Below, piece by piece: positions 47,970-60,678 of a stretch of 64,000 bases of DNA. The stretch spans positions 1,054,001 through 1,118,000 of the forward strand of contig NC_135779.1 in assembly GCF_028453695.1 (NCBI RefSeq). The letters run 5' to 3'. Position numbers and translations under genes: made by a program. Origin of the DNA: Augochlora pura. Taxonomy: Eukaryota; Arthropoda; Insecta; Hymenoptera; Halictidae. Position 1 is the first letter of the stretch, and each line of letters starts with the position of its first letter. Under the pieces are notes generated by a model. It was not told where the DNA came from and ran no database searches. It worked only from the letters and a program-made list of their open reading frames with translations.

Positions 47970-49611
47970 GGTACCGAAATACTCGCGCGCCGGTTATTAA
48001 CAGGCGGCTTATATTGCCCTGGCCCCGGGTATTAAGTACGCGACGGTATGCAAGTCTTGGCCCCGGCGTGTTACCGATCCCCCCTCCTCCTCCACGGCCG
48101 CGGAATGAAATTTTGGTTGGTGCAAGTCTGACGGATATGTGGCTGGCCTCGTCGAGGAACCGTTGAAATTTAACGATGTCGCGACGCGCCGGCATCGAGA
48201 ACGGGATGCGACGCGACGCGACGCAGCCGTGTGTATCGGGGCGAGTTCATAAATCATGCGCGCGTCCACTTGCTCGTCGACAAACACTTGCCTGCTCCAG
48301 TTCAAATGTCTGATTAATAATGCCCGATGTGTGCGCTCCGCGTCGCAGATTGCCTCTGTTGTCCCGCGAACAACATTTAATATCGCGAGAACTTTCCGCC
48401 GAGCTCCTTGCCTCTATACCACATCCCCGGCTCCGCTTCAAATTTTCTGCCCCGAATTTCGCCTACCGAGAGCCTTTTCGCCCGGCATCCGAAATTCGAT
48501 CGATTTTTTTTCCATCCGATCGCCTGGAGTGGCAGGAACTTACAAAGCCCCCGGAGGATTTTACATTGACCGTCAGACGGTGCTTCCTTTTAATTACGCT
48601 TGTAACCGCTCGTTATACATTTTAAAAAGTGTTTACCGTGAACTCGTTTATCATTTTTAGTGCAACAATCTCAAAAGAGACCCGCATTGCATCGAAGGGG
48701 TGAAATATTTTCGAAAGTACTGATTGTTGAGCCATTAGTCTTTAGATTACTCCTGATGCAACGGTTGAATAATGATATTTTAATGCTCCGGGTTAGAAAC
48801 CAACCCGGATACCATTGTCAAAGTTACAAAACAAATGGCAATCTATCGGTCTCATTCATTCGAGCTATCTTCAAAATTCAAATTCGTATATGATAAGAGC
48901 AATTTGATTTATTCTAAACATGAAAGGTCTAATAATTCGGTGCTAGTCGTGTGGTACATTTGTTTTATCGTCGCGAGTGTCCCCATCGTACAATATTCGA
49001 AACTATGCGATTCAAACGAGGTCCGGCCTAATTAAAACGATTGCATTAACGTTTTCGACCGTGCAGATATCGTAATTATTTCGTTTGAACGGTTCTCGAG
49101 AACCGAGCGTGCCCTTTGACGCGGGCCAACGGTATTTAATTCAAACCTGCAAATTATATCGTCATCGATTTCGCTGGCCGGAATAACGTTCTACACGAAT
49201 TCTTCTAAACCCGCTAAATAATGCCGGGCGGCGCAGTAAAGTTTCTAGGCAACGTTTTATCGAATATGTCACGATAAATCACGAGAGAACGCGCGAGACG
49301 CTGATAATGTTGCATGCATAAGTCTATTTCGCGCTATTGGCCGGCGTTCGTTCGCTACCGTGTAGTACAGCTGACTCGGACTGGTTACAGTGCGAGTCAT
49401 TGCACGAGCGAGCGAGCCAGAGCTTATAGTAAAAAGGGGGTTGATGTAACGATGATTGTACTTACACCGACGGACGTGGAGTTTCAGTACGTTTCCCTGG
49501 AGTTGTGCACATCGACCTGTGGGCCACCTTTGGTTTTACACACACATGAGGGTTATCGTGGGTCCTGTGGGTCCGATCCCGCTGGAGCGGGTCATCCGTC
49601 GTCGTCTCGGA

Positions 49612-50156
49612 TAGGTGATCACCTAGCACACGCACGTTTCACCCGGTCCGGCACAAATAGACTGATCAGGGGAGATAGAAAGGTTTACCGGTCTGCGAAA
49701 ACGAAACCGAGGAATCTCCCCGAATCACTGTCGCTGACTGGCCACGTGACCGGTCACGGGGAACCCTCGGAATTTGTCTGGGGAGCAGAGGACAAGGCCG
49801 TTTTCCGGCACCTAGGCTCTCTGGAGCACGTCAATCGAAGCGCCGGCGGCTGCTGCTGCTACTGCCGTTGATGCTACCTCTGCTGATGCTGCCCGTTGGA
49901 AAAAGAGATTCGAGCAGGCCCGACGGTGCATCACGAACGACGGTCCCGTACATACACGCTCGGACCTCGTCCGGATAGACGGCCGAATGGAAAAAGTTAA
50001 GGACGTACTTTTGCCGCGGCGAGAGAAACTAAAACAAAAGGCGGGAGGGGTTGCGCCGATGGAACACAGCCGGTCGGACAAGGAGGGACAGTGAAACGGA
50101 TCAGGGATAGAGAGACAGAGAGAACGAAAAATAGAGAGGAAGAGAGAGAAAGAGAT

Positions 50157-50189
<33 letters not shown>

Positions 50190-50700
50190 AGGAGGAGAGG
50201 ACGAAAGACCGCGGTTTCTCCCTGAGATTTCGAGCTGCACTGCAAACGGGAACAGTCAGTCCTCACTGAATCGCAGTTTGGCTACGTACTCGCGGCTGAG
50301 AGACTTTCGGGTCTGCGCAGTTGCTCGCTCACCATTTCCACCACCATCCCCGCTCTCAGTGCCACCACCACCATCGACACCGACCACCACCACCATCGCC
50401 GGCTGCTGCCCGACGCCGCCACCACCACCACCACCACCACCATCCCACTAACCCCAAACCTCCATGGCTCCTCTCCTCCCTCTCAAGTCTCGACTCCAAC
50501 CCTAACCTGCAGCCGAGGCAGCGCCCTAACTCCGCCTGGCGAAAGCTCCAAGCCACGCGTGAACATGAGATTATTCTTACTCACCGAAAATTACTACCAA
50601 CAAAGTTAGCTTCGAGATTAAATCTGCGTGCATGTGTGCCGCCATGTATGCAGTCGGTCACAATAGTGCACCCCCTTCCTCCCACCTAGACGCAACCGGC
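49612..50700 (+). promoter_or_regulatory. Candidate promoter / first-exon region
   Basis: Two palindromes, TAGGTGATCACCTA (49612-49625) and GTGACCGGTCAC (49746-49757, overlapping a CACGTG E-box), are followed by a GA-rich stretch (50099-50190) and by TCAGTCCTCACTG, which contains a TCAGT initiator-like string at 50256-50260. Next come a Cys/His-codon-free GC-rich stretch and a (CCA)n block (50340-50443). Together this resembles an insect promoter with a 5'-untranslated first exon reading right. A plus-strand frame here (50321-50689) encodes mostly poly-His/Pro from the CCA repeat and is not a credible protein. Confidence 0.3.
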
Positions 50701-53154
50701 TCCGGAAGGCTTCCTTGATTCATGGGAGATTTGTGTTGTGGCAAATGTCTCGGGACGGTCCTCGAGACTCGAACAGCTGCCGTCACGACTAATTGGACCA
50801 TTGCATTCTGTCGATAAAACACAAATTTGATAATACTTTTTTTTTTATTTCCAAATCATTGGAATCGTTTCGTCAAATTGCATGAAATTTAATGTATAAA
50901 TAACGCTTAAGCTGCGTGTATTTCTTTCTATATTAAATCATTGGAATTACCGTAACAAACTGTCCCAAGTTTTAAACTAAACTGCGATGCGATAATATTT
51001 CTATTTTAAATCTGCAGACGAACAGAAACATTTTTCATGCTGGATATGAGAACCAGGGGACTAAATGGATGCACCGTTCAGAATAAATACAACTACTCTA
51101 ATAGCGTGATCAATGGCTAGAATATTAAAGTTCACCGCTATATTTACTCGAAAATATTAGTACACGTGACGTTGACTATTCTGAGATGTTTAATGGTATT
51201 CTTTTTACCGCGCAATGACTTTGAGGTTAAATCATAGCGTAAAATCAGCTGCAAATTCTTCCACGTCTACGTGTAACGTCTGGAATGTTGGAGAACGATT
51301 CTGGGAACACTTAGCTGTTCACACCTTCGCCCTACTCCTACGTGTTAAGAGCTTTACGGTCATAGCGGAAGTTTGGCTTCTGTCGAAGTCGAAAGAGCCG
51401 TGTTTACGTGTTTCGCATTAATGCTTATGTTAATAGGTGGCGCTAACTGTATTTCTTCGAAACGGTGGCTTTGAATCGTTAAATCGTCCGATCGGGCGGA
51501 ATTCGATGAAAAATGTTCCCGGGCACGGAGATAAAAATGATGGGAAATAAAAATCACGGGAAACCGCGAGCAATCTCTGTCGCAAGAAATTTGCCGTGGT
51601 GAAAGAAAAAGAATGTTCGCCAAAGTCACGCTTTCCAAAGTTCGTTGCTCCGTACATGTTGTCTCCGCACATTCTGCGGAACGTTGGCCACGCGCCAAAG
51701 TCATTCTCACATAATTTCAGGGGAATATAAGCGCCAAAAAATACACGAGACTTATGACTGTAATTCCGCTATAAATCCATAAACCAGAAGAATAATTGCG
51801 GGCGGCGTTCTTACAAATGAAACGTTAACGTGACCGGGCTTAATTAAATGTGATAGGTTCACGTGATAGCGCCGTCGCTTTAACTCACCGAGATGGCTGA
51901 AATATACCTTTGGAAGGATACGTGTATATATTTACCTTCACTTCGTTGATGATGATGTGATAATGCGAAATCATGCGTTCCGCTAATTAATTAGGAGACA
52001 ACGTATGTCCGTGTTGCGAAGCGAAAATAATGGAACATAATTTATTCGTTTCGTCTAATCCGTGTATCCAATGATAATAATAATATTCGCTCGCCACTTT
52101 TCCGGTGAACTAACGTTGGGAAAGATAGCGACGCTCTTTTTACTAACGGAGAAAACGTAATGTTATCTGATGCAATTGGCACATCGGCGCCATCTGCCGG
52201 CGACCAAATCAACCGTGTAATTTGATCGAACGTCGATAAAAGATATCGTTCATCTTTTTGCCACGTTCACAAAGGTTTCGATCACTTTCAAATAAACACG
52301 GTAAAAGATGCTTGTTATACTAAATTTATACAGTGAACTGTTCAAAAACGTGTCAAATTAATATCTCGAGAGACTGAGTAATTGCGCATCGGAGATATAA
52401 TACGGGAAATAATTGGGTTCGTTGTTAATGAGTATGTAGAATATTAATTTATGGAGTATCGAATATTGCAGTATTATATATTCATAGATTTTCATTGTGC
52501 GAACACAGGTCCACCATCTATAATGCGAATATTAATACAGAGGTCTTTTATCTTTAGGAACAAGGCAATGCAAAGTCAATGGTAGAACTTTTAAACGTTG
52601 ATAACAAGATTACTCAATCATGAATAAACAGCATGATATTCGACGTAAATAACATTTATGTGCGTAGAAAGACTTGTACAGCGTGCAAGACACGTGGTTA
52701 AGTGTGCGCATCGATAATTCCTAATGTTTTATCACACCATAATATTTTTAACGTAGACTGAACGATTCTATCGAAGATCAACGTAGTAAATCGAATTTAT
52801 CTATGTGTCTGCTTTATGCGTCAGCAACGAAAACGATTCAAAACTGTTTCAGTTATTTAAATACATAATTTTCGTTGCAATCAAAATCTGTAATACGTTT
52901 CATTCGATATTTCATAATTCTTGGTGTCTATGCTCCGTTAAACACAGCACCGGAACTTCCAGTTTGAATTGTGGAACTGCAAAGTTGCTGAAAATTGCGT
53001 TGCACGCCGTTGGCGTCCCATCGGTTTCATGGTGCTCGAAAAAAGGTTAAGCCAAGCTGTTCTCGTCCAAAGTGGGAAATTAATCTCGGGCGATAATTCA
53101 AAGCCACGTTAATGGGGAACCTAATGTCAATTGCAAAGTTAATCGATGCAAGCG

Positions 53155-53157
<3 letters not shown>

Positions 53158-53189
<32 letters not shown>
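53158..53189. repeat. (CT)n microsatellite
   Basis: About 16 CT copies between non-repetitive, AT-richer flanks. Confidence 0.93.
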
Positions 53190-53192
<3 letters not shown>

Positions 53193-56100
53193 CTCCCTCA
53201 CTCTAGCATTAGCCACCGAGAGATACGAGTGGGGTTGGCAGGTCGTTGTTCCTAGTCAAGATCATGAGATCCCTATTCCCGACATTTCGCAATGCTGGCG
53301 TAATGCCTGACCTCCGCTTCCAATTCTGCCGAATGCAATTCTTCAGAATTCGACGTGCTGCACTCATCACTCAATCACGCATTGACTACGTGAACAAACG
53401 GTTTCAGACGCACGAGTGACACGTACCATATCCAAGCCATATCGATTTCCCATTGTCCTCCATAGGCATCGACTATGCATACACATCCGCCGTATTATGC
53501 TGTATTATGTCGATTCACGCAAAAATAACGCATTATCATAATTGCCTTACCAGAATCTCGTAGTATCACGAGTTTTTAGGTTGGAATCAATTTAAAGTAT
53601 AGCCTTACATAGTTTTAGTCAGATAACGAATAATTTATTCGTTCTGATACCACTAAAACGCTTGAAACAGGTAGTTAAGATTTCCATAGCACTGTTCAAT
53701 TATGGCGAACGTCAATGTTGATTACAATTCATTACCAATTCTCTACTTTATCGACTACATATACATGCATACGTTTCGACACACCTACTACGTGATAATT
53801 CATAACTGATATCTTGCTTATTCTATTTCGTTTCCTCCTATCAGCAAAATTCTTTCTACAAAACAATCGTTTTAAAGCACCGAATGATTTAAAATATTTT
53901 TCAAAAAATCAATTGTACAATCGTAAAGTGGTAAATAAAGTGGCCGAGGTAAAAGTTTTGAAGAAGGATGCTGTGGTGTTCAAAGAGCACTCAATTTTTT
54001 AATTATATACGTTCGCACGACTGAATTGGTCGCCCCATCTCTCGGTCCGGTCCTAACCTAAGTTGTGCACCTTGAACATACACACGCACACGCACAGGTG
54101 TAGGCGTGTGTGAAATTCGTATAAGCGCAAGGAGAAAATACGCGTAGCTCACTGCTGTTCGGGATTCGCGAATAAGTACGTGTTATCTAGCGGCAGATAA
54201 TCCTCGAAGCAGTGATTAACACGTGGAAGGAGCGAGAACGCGAAACCGAATTGTTTTATATGTCTGCTGGACCGAAACGCTAAGTACGAACACTTTTCCG
54301 CTCGACATTGGACTCTTAAGACATTACGTATTGCCAAAACTACACCGTCCGATGAAATTGATAGAACGCATGCGCGCATTGTGTCGCCAGTCTCCGATTC
54401 AGTGTTAATCGCAATCTCTTCGGCATTCGGTGTTAAAAGTGTCACATGTGCAAGTAATATTTGCAGCGCAGCAACGTAGAAAATCCTACAGGTCATAAGT
54501 CAAGGTAAATATGCGCTCGCACTGCAATCCCATTTCCTTGATGCATACGCACATGTATACGCGACATAAAGTACATCGACAGCAAAATAGACACAGCGAA
54601 TCGATTCATTGATTTTGCAGCGGTCTTTATCGAGTGTGTGATGCACTTCACTGTGTCCAACGAGATCGCGAGATATTGTTAATTATTTCCGGCATATCTT
54701 GTGACGCGCGGCTATTGTTCTCGCATTTACATAACGATATAAGCTAATTGACAGCAAGTGTTGGCGATAAAGATAAAGTAATGTCAGCAGATTTAAATCC
54801 TTGTTAACTAATTCATCGATATACGCAAGTTGGATCGTGATGCGATTAAAACAAAAGCGACGCGACTTTGGAAAGGGTTAGTTTAAAAGCGCATGCGTAC
54901 CTGGCGTGTACATGATTCTTGAAATCGTGTTATATTAACCCCTTAGCGATTGAAGTACAAAAAAAACACATTTGAAGTAATTAGTGACCAGAAATTGATC
55001 GTATCGATAGCAATAGTAATTATTTATTATCTTACAAGAGCAGTCGGTTTTAAAGAATAATGAATATTTTTTCAAAAACAAAGGAGGTTATGGTTCGCAA
55101 CACGGGATCGTATCGTGGCACAGTGGCCAGAGGGCGGTAAATCTTGGACAAACAAAAATATTTTTACGTTGACCTTTTGCTAATACATACAAATTTAATT
55201 CTTAAAATATAATTCGGATATTTATCATATATTTTCGTTCTGTTACAGAATTCAATTGTAACGTTAATATTTGTAACAGCACATCTGCTACGATATTTTT
55301 GTAAAAGGCAAACCTGCATTGTTACGAAAACGTAGCAGGTTGTTAACTCGGTCGAAGACACGTCATTGTAGAGTTGAAATTGAAAAATTGGATGTTGACT
55401 ACATATTACCGCTTTCTAGACCATTACGCGCGATTTGGTCGTTCGTTTTATTGAATGAAAGTTGCGTGAATTGGATGAGAGTCAAAAACACCGGGCACAC
55501 ATGTGTGTGACGGTTAGTGAGACGGAAAGGAGGGAGGTAAATATAACACCCCGTTGAAGACGCGCGTCACGAGACGAATGCGACGCAGAAAGAACGAGAG
55601 TGCGCGTCGGTAGGCTTTACCCTGACCTCGGTCAGACAGACGGTTTAATTTAACCGGGTCCCAGTAAACTCACAGTTCAATCTATCTTTGCCCAGTGTCA
55701 CGATCGAATCCAGTCAGCGTTTAACCTCGCCGCCACGGAACGAACGATCTACCTTTCTGGTATGTACTTCCCATTTTTATCGCAATTCGAATCGCGGTGC
55801 GGGTGTCGTTATTCTTTAGCGTTTCCGATCAGCGTCAATGTCGATATTCTCAGGCGATTGTGGTAACAAACGTTCAACAAAGCGTTCGCAGCACTAGGCA
55901 GGTAAAAAGATTAAAGGTAGACTTATTCTTTTACAATTATGGGAATCTAACGTCACGGTGGCTGGTACATCGAAACTGCCCGCGCATTGAAAGTAATGTT
56001 AGTAATTTTGTTAGAAGCGAAACACGAACGAATTAATTTTAGAATCGACAAAATATCGCCGTGGAACGTTGAATTCGATTATCCATTTAGATTAATCGAT

Positions 56101-56808
56101 TTACACATTTTTTACCGTTCGTATGGTTCGTCGCTCGCGATTAGAATTAATTATATTAATTTCGTTGCTAGAGGATTCGTTGCTTACTATTGCCGTGCTC
56201 GTGCAATGATGAAGTGGTTTCTGGCGACCGGATAAAATAGTCACGTTTCTCAGACTGAGTCACCGTTATACTCTAAACATTTGCTATACTCCAATTACTT
56301 TATGTACATACATACTTTGCTTATAAATAACAAAAGAATACCGTCACTCTCATACGATGTCACACCTTTATGATAGATGTCAGTCAAAGGATGACTAATA
56401 CGATGACTAAACGAATAATTTCCAGAACATTCGGACCACTGGCTAACGGTTGAAAATCCGACTCTTGCATTCGCAAACCAGCAGAAAAATCGCGACGTCC
56501 TTGCGTCAAGTCACGGCACTTGGTAATATAAAAAGTAATAGAAATTATTAGCGGTGGCATATATTTGCATAAACGTGCCGTATCGGCGTTTACATAATCG
56601 CGAACGTCGTACGAGGAGATTAGAGACGGTAACGGTTCTAGAGCAATGCTTAGCGCAGCATCCTTTTTAATATTTCACCGGGAATAGTTGGACGAGCGTT
56701 ACCATTCCAGACATATAAAGAACCGGGCAAAAATACAGCGGACCATAAGAACGCGGATAAACTCTGCCAGAGGGGCTGGGACGCAACGGGGGGTGAGCAG
56801 CATGAATT

Positions 56809-57237
56809 CTGCTTATGGAAAGGTTTACTGTGGCCTGGATGGTCGAAGGTCGACCCGCTGCTCCAGAGGCTTTCGCCCATATCAGCTTAGGCCCGCCAGA
56901 TGTTATTTGGCGACTACTCTCCAGAGAAAACCACTACGAAGGGAACCGTCGACATAGATGTTACGTCGGAACGGCTTGGAAAAACCCTGCCCTCGACTTT
57001 TACGTCTCATTGGACAAGTTGGATCTACCTGTTAAGGAAGCGACTCGTTTAGTCAACTCTGGTCGTCGCTTAGCGTCGGCCAGGGTTGTCCAGCGGGGAC
57101 CACGAGGAGGTAGAGTCGCCGGCATAAGCCCGATCCCGTGCAGGTTGGTTATAGCCGAAGCTGTTACCGACAAAGCCCTACTGCTTCGGCACTGAAGTGC
57201 CGCCTGCTACCGCAGTCAGGGCTGCTTATGGAAAGGT
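56809..57237. repeat. GC-rich block bracketed by 16-bp direct repeats
   Basis: CTGCTTATGGAAAGGT occurs exactly at 56809-56824 and 57222-57237. The 397 bases between are GC-rich in an AT-rich setting and end in two short stems: GCCGAAGC/GCTTCGGC (57154-57161 with 57183-57190) and CGGCAC/GTGCCG (57187-57192 with 57197-57202). A 126-codon plus-strand frame (56815-57195) crosses it without a recognisable domain. The direct repeats could be a target-site duplication of a short retroposed element or a small internal duplication; I do not recognise the element. Confidence 0.5.
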
Positions 57238-58589
57238 GGCGGGTTAGAAGGGAAACGATATTTGCAAAATGTCTGAATGCCTCTGAATCCAAATGACCCA
57301 ATCCTCGCACGCATCGTCGCCGCCGCGTTTCAGTTGGGAGAGGAGGTCAAAAACGAAAGATTTGTGGCGCCAAAGGCGGGGCGACAACGAGAAATACAAG
57401 CGTGAATCGAAAAGGGGGGTGGGGACCGCTCAGCTTTTAGGGTGGATAATAATGGTCCAGGCCCAAGGCGAACTACACCCGGCCAGCTAAAAGGGCAGCG
57501 AAGCGTGGAGAACACCATTCTGGCGGAAATCCTTCCTTTGCGCTTCATTCGTGAAGTTGACTACTGGCCAAACGCATCGTGGACTGAATCGTGCTTCCAA
57601 TATCCTCCATATTATCGCAACTATTTTATTTTAAAATACATTTCGGACGATCGCGCGTCACGGAGTTCCCTTTGTCCGCCATTGACGAACGCGAAAATCT
57701 TCTCGAACGTGATCCCCCCCCGTTCTAATGAGGATGATTGCGCTTGGAATTTAATGCGTACAAATTACTCCCATTAGTTGCGCGTGTTTGATCGCCGGAC
57801 CGATCGTAATAGCCGAGGAGTGGGTGGCAGAGCATCGGCTGTGCACCACGATCGCGCGAATAATTCGTCTCCCGTAACGTTTTTGCCGTTTCATTTGAAT
57901 CCCGTTCGGTTGTATTACCGAGCCGGACGGAGAGACTACTGCGGCAACGTTCCGCGATCTTCTTATCGATCGGTTGTTTGTTGGCGCTCGTGTTTCGCGA
58001 TAGGAAGTTCGGGATAAATTCAATGATAATAGCGATCCGATGAATGACGAGGAACTTTTTAAATTCCGTTCCGCTGCCGCATTGTGCGAGGAAAGCAGCA
58101 GACGGTATTAAAAGGTGCTTTACAGAAACGATTAAAGACTCTGGCTCAACGACCTGTGGCGCCGTGCATTGTTGCACGGAATTACCGACCGTCAATTGCG
58201 AACTCTGTTCCTAACTGACAATTGCTCCACTTGCTTGGAGCCATTAGTACTCGCCAGTTATCTTGTTGGTAATGCACTACAATGAGCAGCAACGTTGCTT
58301 CGGGTTCGACGTAAACCGCGACACCGGTATTTTTCCCCTCCTTTCTCTGCGCGTACAACGCACAATAACTTGTGCACACTGCACAAGATACAAAAGCTGG
58401 CGCATTCAGTCCTCGACAAATTACACGTTTGTCCGCGTCCCTTTTTATTTTGCTCGATCGAGGAAACTGTAATTTATGTATTCAGATCAGAACGGAGAAG
58501 TCAATTGTTCTGTACAGCCGCAAAGTTTCAATGAGTGTAGGATTTTAATAAATGCAATGTATTTTCGCAGATATCGCGAGTCCGCCAAG

Positions 58590-60678
58590 ATGTCGGGGAT
58601 GTTGTTGATGGTAGCCGGTCTGCTGGCATCAACATTGGCCTATAATGGCGAGTTGGTGGAGCAAGAATGCCCGGTGGACTGTCACTGTCATTATTTTCGC
58701 GTCAACTGGGTGACCGACTGCTCCGAAAGCAATTTGACGAGCATCCCCTACGACGAGCTCAGTCCTAATGTCTACGTCCTCGACATGAATGGGAACAACA
58801 TAGCGCAGATCGAACCATTCCCAAATTCAATTAAAATCAGGCGTCTCCAGATGGCCCATAATCGTTTGACCGAACTCAAATATCATTCGTTCGCTGGGCT
58901 GACTTACCTCCTTGAGGCTGATTTCTCATGGAACGGAATCACCCACGTCGACTCCGAGGCGTTCAGGTGAGCTCCACTATCGTGAAATAGGAATTTATTA
59001 ATTTTCTCTTGAAACTAATTTTATTAAATCCTTCAACAGTGACAGTCCAGGCCTCATTACCTTAGAGCTCCAGAACAACCCCCTGGCCGAAGTGCAGGGT
59101 TACTTTTTGAACTGTCGCACCCTGCTGTATCTGGACTTGAACTCTTGCGGTATTCGCCACTTGAATACTCGGTTCTTCCACAATACGACCAACCTGAACA
59201 AACTCGATCTATCTCACAACCCTCTGGGTAGGATACAGCCAGGCCCATTCGATCATCTTACCAATTTAGAATACTTGAAGCTGAATTCCTGTAACTTGAC
59301 TTACGTGTCACCCGCCGCATTCGCTCACCTGGAGAACCTGCGCGAGCTCGAGATGGCGGACAACGATTTGCGTACCTTGAGTTGGACCAATGTCCTGGCT
59401 TCCTTGATCCGTTTGGAGCACTTGGATATCCGGAAGACCGGAATTGTCAATTTGCCGGGTGATGCTTTCGCTATGAACCTGTACCTGCGACAATTGATTC
59501 TCGCTGACAACGAGTTGGGCCACCTGGACGTGGGCAACACTCTGGGTCATAATTTACACAGCCTCCAGTCGCTGGATCTGTCTAATTGCAACCTGCAGGA
59601 TCGTTTGTCCGAAGAGGCGTTCAGAAACGCCAGCAAGCTTCGCGTACTAAATCTAAGCGGTAATCCCATGTTCGCAGCTGACCTAAGCGCCGTTCTCCGT
59701 CACTTGCCGAAGCTTCACAAGCTCTCCTTGAGCAACTGCAGCTTGAAGCGTTTGCCGAACGCCTTCGACGTCTTCGAACACCTGGAAGAGCTAGATATCT
59801 CTCACAATCCTCTCTCAGACGCGTTTGTCGGCCTCCTGAATCCTTTGGAGTCCCTAGAATACCTGGACATGTCCTACTGCGACCTTGGTTACGTCGGCAA
59901 CCACACTTTCTCCTACATGACCACCCTCAAGAAGTTGATATTATCCGGGAACAAGCTACATACTCTGGAGGAGGGTCTGTTCGCCAATCTGACGCGTCTG
60001 GAGAGCCTCGAGCTCAATAACTGCGATCTCAAGACTCCGTTAGACCCGAAAGTATTCGGTGATCGCGAGAAGACGGACATAGTCGAGTTGAAACTCAGCG
60101 GAAACCCGCTGGAAGTGCCAGAAGACGGCAGCTTCCTATCCAGCCAGCTGTCTAACGTGGAGATCCTCGACCTCAGCAACTGTAATCTGGTGCATCTAAA
60201 CCAGGATCTATTTGACAATACCAGGAAAATCGCCCAGCTGAATCTCTCTGGCAATAATATTTCGGGAGCCCAGAATTTGGCTTGCTTAAAGAAGTTGCGC
60301 GGATTGCAGCATCTGGATCTCAGCAATAACAATCTGAACACCATCAATCCACAGACCATCAAGTCGAACCCTCGTCTTCTGTCCTTGAACCTACTCGACA
60401 ATCCGTTCGTCTGCAATTGCTCTATCGCAGACATGTGGGACTGGGCCGTGCAGGTAAAGAACGATCTCCACGTATTGGTAGGCAGTCAGCCGGCCAGCTT
60501 CGAGACCGGAGCCGCGAAACTGAGAAAGAGTCTGACCTGCACATACGAAGACGAAACCTATCGTAACCTGTTGGACCAGGCGACTGGTGACCAACGCCGA
60601 CTTCGAAAGGGAGACATGACTCCCGCTCGCACTTGGGCGAAATACGTTCGCGAGTCGAACTGCGGTCACAGTTCATGA
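58590..60678 (+). CDS. Secreted leucine-rich-repeat protein, two coding exons
   Basis: Exons 58590-58966 and 59040-60678 join through a 73-base intron (AG|GTGAGC to ACAG|T) to give 671 residues. The ATG at 58590 starts a signal peptide (MSGMLLMVAGLLASTLA); the frame is open further upstream, but TATTTTCGCAG at 58560-58570 is a good acceptor, so upstream ATGs are probably intronic. LRR N-cap CPVDCHC (about 27-33), then about 20 LRRs that often alternate between an LDLSNCNL and an LDLSHNPL type, an LRR C-cap from NPFVCNC (Cys584, Cys586, Cys626, Cys667), and a basic end. No membrane helix or GPI signal is seen, so it is probably secreted. LRR ectodomains of this kind bind proteins in adhesion, matrix or immune signalling; the specific role is unknown to me. 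Codon pattern and repeats make the gene certain, its orthology not. Confidence 0.9.

Larger units (their letters stand above)
38316..58570. other. Gene desert, right part, with possible distal first exons
   Basis: No protein-coding exon can be supported. The interval is CpG-rich with GA/CT microsatellites to about 50.7 kb and then AT-rich. It contains the repeat pair at 40119/46311, (TC)n at 42941-42980 and 53158-53189, a poly-C at 47953-47969, a candidate promoter/first exon at 49.6-50.7 kb, and a bracketed GC-rich block at 56809-57237. A stretch at about 55660-55759 ending CTG|GTATGT could be a 5' non-coding exon of the downstream LRR gene, whose coding exon has an acceptor at 58570; this is a guess from splice signals only. 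Confidence 0.45.

Noticed and set aside
49314..49871. 185-codon plus-strand reading frame
   Set aside because: No motif, no homology I recognise, and it ends in a Cys run produced by a TGC/TGC repeat; chance frame in CpG-rich DNA.
50321..50689. 122-codon frame rich in His and Pro
   Set aside because: The His run is a translation of the CCA/CAC trinucleotide repeat; more likely untranslated.
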